From NCBI GenBank assembly GCA_963931925.1, contig OZ007567.1, positions 85,281,177-85,345,176 on the forward strand: a DNA stretch of 64,000 nucleotides, written 5' to 3'. Source of the DNA: Onchidella celtica. Its lineage: Eukaryota > Mollusca > Gastropoda > Systellommatophora > Onchidiidae. Positions 47,799-59,589 of the stretch are shown here, in pieces. Under the pieces are notes generated by a model. The model was not told the origin of the DNA. It ran no database searches and saw nothing but the letters and a program-made list of their open reading frames with translations. The position numbers were made by a program, and so were the translations under genes. How positions within the stretch are numbered: the first letter of the stretch is position 1; each line of letters opens with the position of its first letter.

Positions 47799-50700
47799 CT
47801 AACTAGCACAGCCTAATCCCTAATCTTAAAACTTTCTGAAAATGTTCACAGTGCAAACATAAACTAATTTGACTGTATGACTCGAATAATTACCCGGTTG
47901 GTTTTTCCTCCAGTCTTACTTCACGTAAACCTTAAAACAAAAAGAAAAAATTAAATACATAAACCTACGTACGCAGAATGCTTTTTAACTTTGGCTTTTA
48001 TATCATTTTATTCATCCAGAATACGAAAATGTCTGGAGAAGGGAGGGGGAACGGAGAGATACTTGCAGGTTCCTATAGACTTTAGACGTCATAGCAATGC
48101 CACATGTGAAAGAGGTGAAGATATAAAAGATATCAGAAGTTCCATTCAATATTTGAATTTAGTGGTCTTGGACATAAACAAAAAGGAGACAAAAGGCTAC
48201 CTTTTTAGTTACAGCGTACTACCAATTAAGTAATGATTATTATGACAAGTGAGCACATACGCAAACAAACAAAAAAAAGCGTACGGAATAATCAAATGGA
48301 CGAATTCGGAATAAACAGAAATTGCTTTGACAGGTCCCATGTGCCTCCCCCCCCCCCCCCCAGGCCCTTGTTTGATCTGGGAGCAAAAGAAGAAAAACAA
48401 GACGGAACAGAAACTGACATCCCTTTCGAGAATCAGAATAAATTTGTCCAATTGTCTTTGATTCGCCTGGCCTGCAGGCGTTTTCCCTCCAATTTATTTT
48501 CCTTTACATGAGTAGCTTTATTTCAAATTTTCGACCGCTTCAAAATGAACATGGCACAAGCAGAAAGAGATTTTCTAAAAATTGTTTACGAAATAAAGGG
48601 GAAAAATCGTTCAAGGTACCGCCCATTTTCGTCAATGAAGCGCTCAAAGTGGAAAGAGAGACGTTTACATTTCAACACGAAATGACCCTCCATGTTCAAC
48701 AAGGAGAGTTTTCCGTTAGTCGACACTTCAAAAGATTTTCAGAATTGGCTGCGGACAACGAGCAAAGCTGAGAGACTTCTGGTGTTTGTCTGGCGTGCGT
48801 CAGTCGTAGCGCGGAGACAGCAGGACGGAAACAAAATACAAATTGGGATTAGGGACGAGAAATCTTGTGGGAGGAGAACTTGCCGCTGTTCCCTCTTTAC
48901 ACATGACGGAGATCACAAAGGCAGGTAAACAGGCAAACTAAGACGGTAACCTCAACATTCAACACTTCAATACCGTCCATTACTCCAGCTTTGCTTGATG
49001 AAAACGATCGGGTGCAAATTGCGTGTTCAGAGCACACACGAGCGCGACTTGCATTCCTTCGGTGGAATTTTCAAACATCCGTCCAAATTTCCAAATTTTG
49101 AAGGGTAACGTCTCTCTGATAATTTACTTGTAATTGCCATTTTCCTTTGAACAGTCACAATTTCGGTTAAATTGCATGTGTCACTGTATAATGCGCTAAA
49201 ATGTGCCCCCCCCCCCAAAAAAAAAACCAAGTGTATTTCGCAAAATCCCTCGTTTAGATACACACAAGTTTGGGTGTGGGTTTAAAACTCCTCCCCCTCC
49301 CCCCCCCCTCCTCGCCCCGTTGGCACGATAACGCCCACTTTGCGCCTTTCACGTTTTTCTTTTTTTCGCTTTCTTTCTTCGGGCTAGCTTTCAGCTTTCA
49401 GCCCTGAATTTCCTATGAATAAGATTAAATAAAAGTGAAGTTAAAATCTAAGGAAAGTCCCGTAGTGTAAAAGACGTCTATATGAACCTTGTATTTGTTA
49501 GATACTCATAAAAAGAAAACTACAGTAAATTCTAAAAGAATGAATTTTTTTTTAATTACCCACCCACCTCTACCCCAAGCCCTCTCTCTCTCTGTCATTA
49601 CCAAAATCAAAGCTGTGTGTGAAAAGTACGTATATTATTCTTCACTCCTCTTTGCTGCCTTCCGCTGATTCCTTTCCAGTCACTTAATTTTGATCCGTCT
49701 AATGAAAGTTCTCCAATACCACTCCTACAGAGTGTCATTTTCCCCCTTTGCTCTCCTTTCTCGCACTCACTGATCAAAGAGTATTTATTTTGTTGTGGAT
49801 GATCACTTTAATAGGATGGGCTCTGGCCGGTGCCTTGTTTTTGTTTTTTTCTGACGCCTCCTCTATTTTACAGAGGACGTGGAGATCAACGGAATCACTT
49901 TTTGCTCACAATGATACCTTAGATCTGACAAGCAGCTCAGGATCATTTCAGTGTAAAACATTTGAAAATACCAAAAATTTCTCGCCCACTTGAAAAACTG
50001 CGTCTGTGATCGCACACGCCGAAGCACTAGCGTCGATACAAAGAAATCTCACACCTTTCTGTATCACGAGCGAGGAAATGTTACCGTCCCTGAGTGCCAA
50101 GAAAATTCATGATACTAGATCTAGATGCCCCTCGACGTCTTCTTGAAAATTAATGGTCTTCACGAGACAAACCGCGTCGGAAATTTTAAAGCCTTGTCTA
50201 AGATTCTCGCACTTTTCAAATGTAAGTTCATCCTGTGGATTTCAACTTCCCTGGCGCCAATATAAACATTATTCTTATTTTTCTTTAGTTCTCATGATTG
50301 TCTCGAATTTCTGTGTTTTGTTGTTGTTGTTGTTGTTTTTAAACCAAAGTTGCTTTTCTAAAAAATTATAATTCTAGCCATCACGATACACTGTCAAAGT
50401 ATGAATTATTGATTATCGTGTGCACAAAATGTAAATTAAAGTTTTGTTAAATTCACGTTCATAAAATCAACATACTTGATGCAACTGCATCTTTACTACT
50501 TTCGACAACACTCCATGCCATCGTTGCTAGTTCTCAGCAAATCGCAACCCTAGTTCTTGTTTTGTTCCAGCTTCACCTTGTGCACAGCTCAAAACTTCGA
50601 GGTTAAACGTTTGCGGCTTTACTATTCAGATAAGAAGTTCGAATTAATCGGAACTTGAAACAGCTTGATAAATTCCACAATGCATTTTAAACAAATGTAT

Positions 50701-51593
50701 TTGTTATACCTCATAAACATACTAAAAAGAGATCTCCAGTTTTTCAGAAAATGAAGATAGAAAGAACAAAAACTAAGCCAGCGAAATAATATCTTTAATT
50801 ATACGTTCTCGGAAATAATTACTAAAGAATATAACTTATTCGAAAGACGTAACCGATTACATATTCAGGACAGACATGAAGCCACACCAGCAACCTGTAT
50901 GAGGACACGTCTGAAAAAACCGCTATGAACTGGATATCGAACATGATCTTTCTCTTTAGTTACAAATGCACTGTTTTGTCTAGCAAAATCGAAAATCTTT
51001 ACTTTTCAACGGAAACGTATGCTTAAATCATGGAAATATCTACTATGTAGGAAAAATGCAACATTATACCGTCAAAATCCTTGATAATTGCGGTGTTTAC
51101 TTTTTTACAAGTAAATAACAACTATATCAGCTAACTACGGATCGGAGAACAGAAACGTCCAAAACCGCCGACTAATTGCCCATTTCAAGAACGCCAGTGC
51201 CATTACGTAAAATTTTATTGGTAAACAATTGCATCCAAAAACTAAACATTTCATCCGCCAAATACATAATTCGTTCGTTGCAAACAATTTAAGCAGGGGC
51301 TTCTCTGGAATGTTCAGCGCAGAGTCGATTAATTTTTGTTCAAACAAACCATTGGTTTAATATGTAGGCATATTCCAGATGTGCGTGAAGCGCATCTTTT
51401 TCAAGTGAAATGACATTGACTGTACAGAGCAGGCATTTGGTATATAGTGAATTCTGCATGGAGAAGTCGGGTCAATGTACATTCAGGCAGCACAGAATAC
51501 CCATCTTTATGACATATTCTATTTCCTTTGGCTGTGATACTTACTTTAAGTCGGCCTTGGACTATATTTCAACACCATGCGCCATTTCAAAAT
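47799..51593. other. No gene recognised
   Basis: Poly-C tracts lie at 48348-48361 and 49207-49217. Short frames have no known motif. Confidence 0.4.
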
Positions 51594-51595
51594 GA

Positions 51596-51626
<31 letters not shown>

Positions 51627-51629
51627 ATT
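51594..51629. repeat. (AAAT)n microsatellite
   Basis: About nine perfect units. Confidence 0.95.
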
Positions 51630-51665
51630 GCAACGGGTGCTGATAAGTGAACAATTATTAATATT

Positions 51666-51824
51666 CAGAGCCGTCTTGACATCAATTAGGGCACCCAGGC
51701 AAAGCAATAGGCTGCGGCCCCGCCCTTTACTCAACTACTCAGAAGTTTGCACGCATGGGGCTTCCCGAAACCCTTGGTGCCCCTGAGCAACTGCCCAGTG
51801 CACTCATGCGTCAAGACGACTCTG
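51666..51824. mobile_element. hAT-type MITE (159 bp) beside IGFBP exon 2
   Basis: The left end CAGAGCCGTCTTGAC matches the inverted right end CAGAGTCGTCTTGAC with one mismatch in 15, and weaker similarity continues (GGGCACC inside both ends). The 8 flanking bases are TTAATATT (51658-51665) and TCAATACT (51825-51832). They differ by two C/T transitions, as expected for an aged 8-bp hAT target duplication. The interior is non-coding. The element lies in the intron, 41 bp from the exon 2 donor. Confidence 0.78.
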
Positions 51825-51865
51825 TCAATACTGAGAGGATTTTATTTGATGAGACTCATACTCAC

Positions 51866-52042
51866 TCTTTCTGCAGATGCCTTTGGGTTCTTTCTGTAGC
51901 GTGTGAACTTTAGAGATAATTGTAGTAGTTGAGGTGGTGGGGACACAGTAAAGCCCTCTGTCACACTTGCCCAGGTAAGCAAAGTCCCCACCACATTTTT
52001 CACCTTCTAGCTTGGCGCAGGCGGGACAGCAGCCACATACAC
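51866..52042 (-). CDS. Exon 2 of IGFBP-domain secreted protein
   Basis: On the minus strand, acceptor CTCTTACAG (ends 52043) opens a 177-base exon. It completes the glycine codon split from exon 1 and reads VCGCCPACAKLEGEKCGG, then FAYLGKCDRGLYC and, after a threonine-rich loop, PKGICRK. The donor is A|GTGAGT (intron from 51865). This is the second half of an IGFBP N-terminal domain. It has the CGCCxxC motif, the conserved CGG and the GKCDRGLYC segment, and with exon 1 supplies exactly 12 cysteines. The exon is phase 1/1, which is typical for extracellular modules. If the donor were not used, the frame would run 13 more codons and stop near 51825, giving a single-domain protein of the perlustrin/SIBD type. 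No downstream exon in the correct phase was confirmed. In this family the domain binds insulin-like peptides or matrix partners outside the cell. Confidence 0.88.
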
Positions 52043-52830
52043 CTGTAAGAGCATCCACATACATCTTTAAGAGCACTCATATACACCAGTGCACATATGT
52101 GAAAGGTATCTACATACAGCTTAAAAAAAAAAAACACATAGTACACCAGTATGAATATCCACATATACCTGTAAAAACATCCACATACACCTGTAAAAAC
52201 AGCCACATACACCTGTAAAACATACCATATACACCTGCCTGTAAAACATACTTACATACTCTTATAAGAACATACACATACACCTGTGGGACACGCCTGT
52301 ATATACCCAAAAGACACAATCACATACATTTGTCATACACACGAACACCTGAAGGAATATATCCACATACACCTGACAGGCAGGCCCAACTATACCTATA
52401 AGACAAACACACATACACCTCTACGAACATTCACATACACCTGTTAGACACGGCCATGCGTGCAAAGCACATTGACAAACACCTGTGAGACACTCAGGCC
52501 CGTAAGAATGTCCACATACACCTACAAGACACACTAACTTACACTTTTAAAAATCATGTAGAGATATATGGACACAGCTGTAGAAATATCTGCACATACA
52601 CACACACGCACACACACGCAAGCACACACAAACACAAACACCTGTAAAAGCATCCAAAACACCTGTAAAACAAACACATACACGTCTGTAATAACAAAAA
52701 CATTTTTTGTGGGAAAAGTATGGATAACATTCTGTATAGAAACAATCACAGAAAAAAATATTCTCGTCATTTCCACTGCATTAACTTTAAGAACAAATGG
52801 TCACACCATATTACATACATCTGTAAACAC
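52026..52830. repeat. Degenerate ~22-bp minisatellite overlapping the exon 2 acceptor
   Basis: Plus-strand units of the type CCACATACACCTGTAAAAAC recur irregularly from the exon 2 boundary through intron 1, with a CA dinucleotide block near 52592-52640. On the minus strand each good unit reads TTTTACAG|GTGTATGTGG, that is, a copy of the true acceptor plus the first bases of exon 2. The 19-mer CAGCCACATACACCTGTAA at 52030-52048 (true boundary) is repeated exactly at 52200-52218. Confidence 0.85.
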
Positions 52831-53358
52831 AAGATGCTCGTCTCATGAGAATTGTAAACAAAAAATAATAACAAGGCATGTTAAGCTTCACGTATCGGTT
52901 GTTGCCAGACAAGAACTTCGGTGGAAACCGAAAAGAAGTTTTACTTACGCACAAATATTTGACGCTACGTCTGGAGCCCTGATTTTTATAGGTGTTAAAA
53001 TTTCCACTTTCATCCATGTTTTTGGCTTCGGCACAACAAAAACAGGGCCACATTATAGAAAATGTAAAGTCTTTGTCAGTTTTCAACAAGATGTGCAGTC
53101 AAAACAATTATCAGCTTCAGAAACATAATATATTATCGTCATATTATCTTTGTATTGAAAATCTCACTCAAACATTATTTTCATCATTTTCTTGTTTGAT
53201 TGAACCACATAATAAGCTATGGAATTTTGTTTTCTCACAATTCGATTATTTTGCCAAAGGAAGAAACAGCTAGACACTATCGATGTACAAAACAGCTAGG
53301 CACTATGGTTGTACAAACTTCCCAATGCCTTGTACAACCCCCACATCAGTTACTTTCA
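52831..53358. other. Intron 1 of the IGFBP gene, no further feature
   Basis: Unique-looking intron sequence. A minus frame at 52811-53089 has no supported splice pair. Confidence 0.5.
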
Positions 53359-53604
53359 GGTTGGTTGGTTGGTTGGTTGATTGGTTGGTTGGTTGGTTGG
53401 TTGGTTGGTTGGTTGGTTGGTTGGTTGGTTGGTTGGTTGGTTGGTTGGTTGGTTGATTGATTGGCGTTTGGTCGGTCGCTCGGTCGCTTGGCCACTCGCT
53501 CGCTCGGTTGGTCGGTCGGTCAGTCGCTCGGTTGGTCGGTCGGTCAGTCGCTCGGTTGGTTGGTTGATTAATTTGTCGATCGGTCGGTCGGTTGGTTGGT
53601 TGAT
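53359..53604. repeat. (GGTT)n microsatellite with diverged GGTC/GCTC part
   Basis: About 24 nearly perfect GGTT units are followed by a degenerate GGTCGGTC/AGTCGCTC section, all within intron 1. Tryptophan/glycine/leucine-rich frames are repeat translations. Confidence 0.97.
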
Positions 53605-54317
53605 ATTTTGCTCAAAGTCTTAGCCTTACACAGTAAATCCCCATAGTGGGCATCTGATTCTGCCTCAGGCAAGTTTTCAAGTTTGGGATGACGACATAGG
53701 GAAAAGAATTCTAACGCTGAACTGCATTTTTTACGCAGCAGCGCCATATAGTAAAGGTGTCATGGCTATGGAAAAGGCGCGGCAAACGATACGATGAGCT
53801 CCAATGCGATCGTTTACGATGAGATCCAGAGTTAGTTTTGCAAATGTATATCAAAGAAGTTGAAAAAGGATTATAAAATTATGGATATCCTTGAAATATC
53901 CACCTGTTCTGCATCAAGCTGGTTTCATTTTCTTATTACGGTGGAATTACGGGCGAGAGTGGAAATTCTCAATTTGAAGAGTATCACCGCTCAGAAACGT
54001 AAATATTGGGAGTGCTCAGACATGAGAAAATAATTAAGGAACTTTTAGAAAGCTTTTTACGTGTGTCAATGAGTGCTTTTGCCACCCGCGTTACCTGAGT
54101 AAAACTAAACGGAAATCGATTGTCAACAATGACGTGCCTATTCCTCTGTGAATTGTTCAATTCATAAATTTAAATTTCGAATTATACATTATACGATTTC
54201 TCCAAAAAGTATTTTAAATGCATTTGCATGCCGGCTTTTAATGACCGGAAGTCGGGTTCAAAATAGCTTTCATGAAATATTCCAAGACTATCCTCGTGTT
54301 GTCTCGATTAAGTAGCT
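53605..54317. other. Intron 1 of the IGFBP gene, no further feature
   Basis: Nothing recognised. Confidence 0.5.
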
Positions 54318-54385
54318 GGCGCACTGCTCACTGTGAGAGCATTTAACCCGGTTGCGAGAAGTCGCAGATTCGAATCTTGTTTCAA
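54318..54385 (+). repeat. tRNA-like remnant, possible SINE head
   Basis: AGATTCGAATCTTG resembles a pol III B box, and TGAGAGCATTTAACCCGG 30-40 bases upstream resembles the corresponding tRNA region. Stems do not form a full cloverleaf by eye and the A box is poor, so a functional tRNA is unlikely. An old tRNA-SINE head is the best guess. Confidence 0.3.
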
Positions 54386-54433
54386 CTTAACTAATCTGAT
54401 ACAAAGCAGTCGCAGTGCACGGCAGCTATGGAG

Positions 54434-54651
54434 ACACTCACTCACTCACTCACTAAACTCACTCACTCACTCATTTATTCACTCACTCACTCATTCGCTT
54501 ATTCATTCCTTCAAACAATAAATAATTAAGTCATTCACTCACTCAATTCCTTTCTACGTTCCTTCTTTCACCCCTTCTTCCCCACCATCACTAGCTCACC
54601 CACTCACTCACTCTCTCCCCTTTCACTCAAGCACTCATTCACTCACCCAAT
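54434..54651. repeat. (CACT)n interrupted microsatellite
   Basis: CTCACTCACT blocks with TTCATTC interruptions, in intron 1 about 20 bases from the exon 1 donor. Confidence 0.93.
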
Positions 54652-54673
54652 GCTACAAACACAAGGAACTCAC

Positions 54674-54860
54674 CCGTAGTAATCCCGCCCTTGCACTGTA
54701 GTCTGGACGCCCGCTTGGGGGAACAATGTATTTTATCACAGGGTGGACATTTCAGTCCGAACACTAATTCACACAACACCGTCCACATCATCAGACTGAC
54801 CACTAACGCCGATGATAAGGAAAATGTGTTACTATACCATAGTGTTCCACATATCATCAT
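54674..54860 (-). CDS. Exon 1 of IGFBP-domain secreted protein (signal peptide and first half of domain)
   Basis: The minus-strand ATG at 54860 has an in-frame TGA 33 bases upstream and no intervening ATG, so it is the likely start. Residues 1-36 form a signal peptide (hydrophobic core SALVVSLMMWTVLC, likely cleavage near ELVFG/LKC). The mature part begins LKCPPCDKIHCSPK and continues LQCKGGITTG, the first four cysteines of an IGFBP N-terminal domain (CxxC, then HC, then QC.GG). The donor G|GTGAGT (intron from 54673) leaves phase 1, and exon 2 begins with GT to complete glycine, so the joined protein reads GGITTG-VCGCCPAC, exactly as in the family. Intron 1 is 2.63 kb. The protein should be secreted. 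In molluscs, related single-domain proteins include perlustrin of nacre, and others are thought to bind insulin-like peptides. Which applies here cannot be told from sequence. Confidence 0.9.
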
Positions 54861-55398
54861 AGTTGCTACACTGGTCGTTCCTGGTTGAGCTCAGGCCTAT
54901 AGCAAAATCACGTTTGTAGAGATGACAACTTCAGCGGGGTAAATTCCATGGCTGGTTTCTGATTGCTGTCGTTGCCTGTGTTTCACTGCCAGTGTAAATA
55001 ATGTATCGATCATTATCTTACAATCTCACCGGCACCTAAATATTGTTAAGTTTTCTTAACGGCAGCACATTCTGTAGAACTCTAATAAAACGTAAAATAA
55101 TGTTTTATAAAAGTAAACTGTTACCATGTCATGCTCTCTCTATATATATTATTTTTAAAAAACATTATAAAGATATGATTAAACCAAAGCGTCACTTCGA
55201 GCCACCATACATTGGTGGACGTGCTGTGCTCCGAAAATCCAAGTCTGGTACTCGCAGCTAAGTACGCGTATTTATATAACATTCTATATTTATTTTCATT
55301 TTTTCAATGTTGTTATTTGTTCAATTTTCTATCCTTTTACATTTTGGTTTTCCCGACGAAGATTATTCGACCGAAAGTTTGACTTGTCTTTTCTTTTC
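54861..55398. other. Upstream flank of the IGFBP gene
   Basis: Expected to hold the leader and promoter of the minus-strand gene. I could not pick out a convincing TATA box or initiator, and no CpG-rich block is obvious. Confidence 0.35.
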
Positions 55399-55497
55399 CT
55401 TTGAGTTGTATTGAATCGTTTCTGCATTATTTCTTACGCGAGGCTTGGCTACATGCAACTTTTTCCTTTTGTCATATTTTGATTCTGTATGTATAGT
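55399..55497 (+). repeat. Short dispersed repeat, copy 2
   Basis: Collinear with 47704-47798 (GTTGTATTG, ATTATTTCTTACGC, GCTACATGCAACT). Roughly 7.7 kb apart, same orientation. Confidence 0.5.
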
Positions 55498-56534
55498 AGT
55501 TACTTTACTTCCAGATATAATTATGTTTTTGTTCCTTGATATTCAGATTTCGTAGAAATTGTACTTATATCTGATTGAGTGCCCAGGTTGTGGAACAGCT
55601 CTTTTTTTTAAAAAGGGAAATAAGAGAGATAAATGGGGTAAAGTGGGACAACATACGTTTGCGGAAGTAGAAAAAGAAAGGGGGTGGGGGGACACTCAGC
55701 ATTTTACCTATCTCTCTTTATGACACTGCCCCATGGAAACTGAAAACTGGACTGTTGCCTCTTTATATGTAAACATTTTAAAATTGTCCCTATTTCTCTG
55801 ATTTGCATACCTTTCAGTCTGATCTGTCGGGACAAATTTTATTTAGTTTCACAGCTGTGGCTAAACAGACACGCGCACCATCCAGGAAGGTACCCTACAG
55901 TATTTTATTCGGCTTTTCTTATTTAACTACTTCGGCCGAACTTATTGCTGAAATGTACCTATATCATTATTTCGATTCACCCTGTGGAATCAATTTTTCC
56001 TAAAGCAACAAATATTTTCAGTCAATAAAGTTATTATGTAGACCAATTAAATATAGGTAGTGCACTTTCAATGTTCTTTACCACTCAGTAATACTTCTGC
56101 GACGAAGATGAATCTCAGTGTCAGGAAGGGTCTGACAGACCACAGAAATTGTATAATTTCCACTGTTCAAAATATGTATTGGGGAAGTCTGTCGCAGGGA
56201 ATGCTACCACTCTCTCAAAGTCTGCAGCAGGGACGTAGAATCACAGAACGCCACGGAACAAGAGACCTCTGGTGGAGGACTCCGGAGATGGAACCTTGAG
56301 CTCTGTGAGTGTTTTTATCCAGTGGGAAAATTGAAGACAGGTCAGAATATCTGGCGTGTTGTCCTAGGCTTTGACTCTCCTATGAGACAACTGAAAGAAT
56401 AAAAATTTAATGAAAAATTGATAAAATTCGCTGAACAATGAATGTATTTTCAAAAGACAAAAAGGCGAGATATTAATAAATGAAACCAACTAATACAGAT
56501 TAATAAATTCCACTTATCATTTCTTTCCTTCTGT
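55498..56534. other. No gene recognised
   Basis: Short frames only. No splice-supported exon. Confidence 0.4.
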
Positions 56535-56650
56535 TACCATTATTGTTATTGTTGTTATTATTATTATTATTTAGTATTTATTTATTTCTTATTATTGATG
56601 TATTATTATTATTACCATTATTATTATTATTATTGTCATTATTATTGTGT
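56535..56650. repeat. (ATT)n-rich tract
   Basis: ATTATTATT with GTT and TTATTT interruptions. Confidence 0.9.
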
Positions 56651-57137
56651 TTGATTTCGGGTGGGGTGAAAAATATTGGTGAGGTTTGGGACTTGTTATG
56701 TAAGAAAAAGGTGAAAGAATTTTTTAAAAATCATTTGCATTTTTAACTGGACTGTTTTCTCACGAAATCTTAAAATTTAGTAAACACCTATTTTCTCACC
56801 GTCGGTAAAGTTATAAAATGTATTCCCTTTCTTTCCTCCATACCGAGTTCAACCGGCGCGTATTCGCACAACAGTCATTTGGGTTAAGCTTAGAAGACAT
56901 TACAAGAACCACGAAAAATGTTAATGTGTCTGCAGAGCGTAAGCACTAGAGCTACTACTTCCAATAAGTCTGACTCCTTCAAATTCATGACCTCATTGAA
57001 AGAACATTCATTAGTCTGCACTCGAAAACACACATACACACACATAAATAGCAGAAATTATAATGGGGATAGAAAAACAGCCCTACATACTGAAAGATAG
57101 ATGGACTGACTGGAAGATAAAACAGACACAGACAGGC
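56651..57137. other. No gene recognised
   Basis: Nothing identified. Confidence 0.4.
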
Positions 57138-57382
<245 letters not shown>

Positions 57383-57560
57383 GACAAATAGATAGTTAGA
57401 TAAAGAGAGAAAGAGAGAAATTGAGAGATAGATATTTCCCCATCTTGACGCACACATCCACAAGCCTTTTCAAACCAGCTTCTATCTACGTGCAAAACCA
57501 CACGTACAGAAACACACACACACACACACACGTTCACGCACAGTCGCGCGCGCACACACA

Positions 57561-58410
57561 CGAGTTAATGGGCGGGTGAGAGCACAGGCCAGGATCTACT
57601 CAATGGCCCACTACCGCCACAGTTGTAAATAAAAATGAGAAGAAATCTCCCAGACCAGCGGTTCTTAAACCTTCACCACCTGTGGGACAGCATCGTGAGT
57701 TACGATCAGACCCAAGTGCTATGCATTTTAATCATCTTCTATTCGAAGTTATCTTTTACTGATAAGAACTCAAAACTGATTTTTTTTTTTTAAAAATTGA
57801 AATTCTTGATAGGTCTATGGTTCGATTATAACAAATTTTCCATTAGCAAATCGAGCACCAAAATTTTGATCTCTTCACGTTTTCCACAAATCATTCGTAA
57901 GGAGTTGTAACAGCATATCCAGTTTGTCGCAACAAATTATTTTCAACTAGCTGAGGTCCCCTGCCCGGGATAAATCGGTTTGAATATTGGTTTCAGTTCT
58001 GGGTGGTTATTATGGACCTGCTTCATCTGACCTGTTCCAATTTGTTTATTTTATTTTTGTTTGTTTGTTTTTAAATAAGTCTTACTGCTCTGCCTTTGTG
58101 AGTTGACACCCTGCGCATCCCGTACAATAGCATGATTTGCGCACGGGTTAGTGTGTTTGGTAGCGAACACATCGCAGGAAGTGATAACGAAACCTTAAAA
58201 TGGCGAACCATGACTCGAAATAGATCTAAATGATGGCGAAACAATAAATTTCCAATAAAAAAAAACGTAACCGATTTGAGACTTCTATTAAAAACTGTGT
58301 ACCTTTACATCCATTCTGATGCACCATATAAAATTTGAAGTCTGAGTGTTGAGTGTTTCAGAAGGCTTTTGCAACGAAAAATCTCAAGTCCACAAATATA
58401 TATAGTATAG
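57561..58410. other. No gene recognised; possible lone hAT end
   Basis: CAGCGGTTCTTAAACC at 57657 looks like a hAT terminus, but no inverted partner was found downstream. Confidence 0.35.
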
Positions 58411-58444
<34 letters not shown>

Positions 58445-58500
58445 ATAACATTTATATAGCGCTCTATCCCGTTAACAACCAGGCTCTGAGCTCTTTACAA
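58411..58500 (+). repeat. Retroposon-tail-like motif, second copy
   Basis: An (AAT)n run (58411-58442) is followed by TTTATATAGCGCTCTATCC and GGCTCTGAGCTCTTTACAA, the same layout as 813-889. Confidence 0.5.
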
Positions 58501-58515
58501 CATCTATGTGGTTAT

Positions 58516-58669
58516 TTTCAAGGTATGCCTTGTAAATAACGGCTTGCTTGACTATTCAGGCGAAAAGGGGCTGGGGCAGCCACTGGCGATCGATGTACAC
58601 ACAAGTAGGTATGCCTTGAAAATAACGCTAGGGTTAGTTTCAAGGTATGCCTTGTAAATAACGGCTTGC
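58516..58669. repeat. Perfect 32-bp direct repeat, 122 bp apart
   Basis: TTTCAAGGTATGCCTTG followed by TAAATAACGGCTTGC occurs identically at 58516-58547 and 58638-58669. A partial copy (TAGGTATGCCTTGAAAATAA) starts near 58606. Confidence 0.9.
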
Positions 58670-59587
58670 CTACAACATTTGCATCATATCTCTCCAAAAA
58701 ATCACATACATACTCAGGGAAAACAAAAGCTTGATGGACATTCAGAATATAAAAAGACGACTCTTCAGCTGATGTTTAAAAGTCATCAAATTTTAATCTC
58801 TCTCAAAGACAAAGGCAGAGGTTTCCAAATCTGCCTATTGGACAGGGTTAAACAAGGCTTTAACATAAGGATATGTCTACCTTATCTACCAGCTCAGTGA
58901 TTAAATAGTGATTAAATATTGAACAGCCGAGGTTCAAAGGTTGATGTTCATCGTTGGATGATTCGTTGGTTGATTGAGTTTTTCATGAACTATCTTTCTC
59001 GTCCGTTTAATATTTACATTACTGCGTACGGGACCATTCCAAACCTAATAAACTCTGTGTTTTGAAACCTTTTGTGATCGAAAGCTAACAAAGTGCACTT
59101 TATTTTAATTCTTTTAAAAGTTACTGCATAGTTTTCTTTTTCTTTTCTTTCTTTTTTTTTTCAACATTTTAAATTTGCACCCAGTAACAGTCTGAATTGA
59201 GAAAACTTGAATTCTACTTTTTTTAATTCTTCGTCTGGTTAAAACGAGAGAAAGTAGGACTCATTTCACTTACGACAAAAATAGCTTACTGTAATGGAGC
59301 AAGAGGGTGAATTCGTGAGCATCTAAAACTTCGTGACCAAAAAATTATGAAACTTTGCATACTGCCTCAATATTTGGCTACAAGCTACGTGGACAAATGT
59401 ACCTGGGACAAAACTGTCATTAATATGATTTATTTACGATTTTTTGGGGGGGGGGGGGTTACAAAAAAGAGACATATTTTGTCCAGTAAAAATGAAAAGT
59501 ATGATCGGAAAATTCATCGTGACTCTGTGGCCACCGTTCAATGAATGGCACTCTACAGAGTGTAAATATTCGTTTCTTAGAACAGTC
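58670..59587. other. No gene recognised
   Basis: A poly-G tract lies at 59445-59458. Otherwise nothing. Confidence 0.4.
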
Positions 59588-59589
59588 TA

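Noticed and set aside
54318-54385. Candidate functional tRNA gene
   Set aside because: B box is plausible, but the A box is poor and a full cloverleaf cannot be drawn. Kept only as a tRNA-like remnant.
55347-55378. Hammerhead-ribozyme-like words (CCGACGA ... CGAAAG)
   Set aside because: The catalytic core should read CTGANGA, and the intervening stem does not pair convincingly.
57657-57730. CAGCGGTTCTTAAACC as a hAT terminus
   Set aside because: No inverted partner or 8-bp duplication was found within the following several hundred bases.
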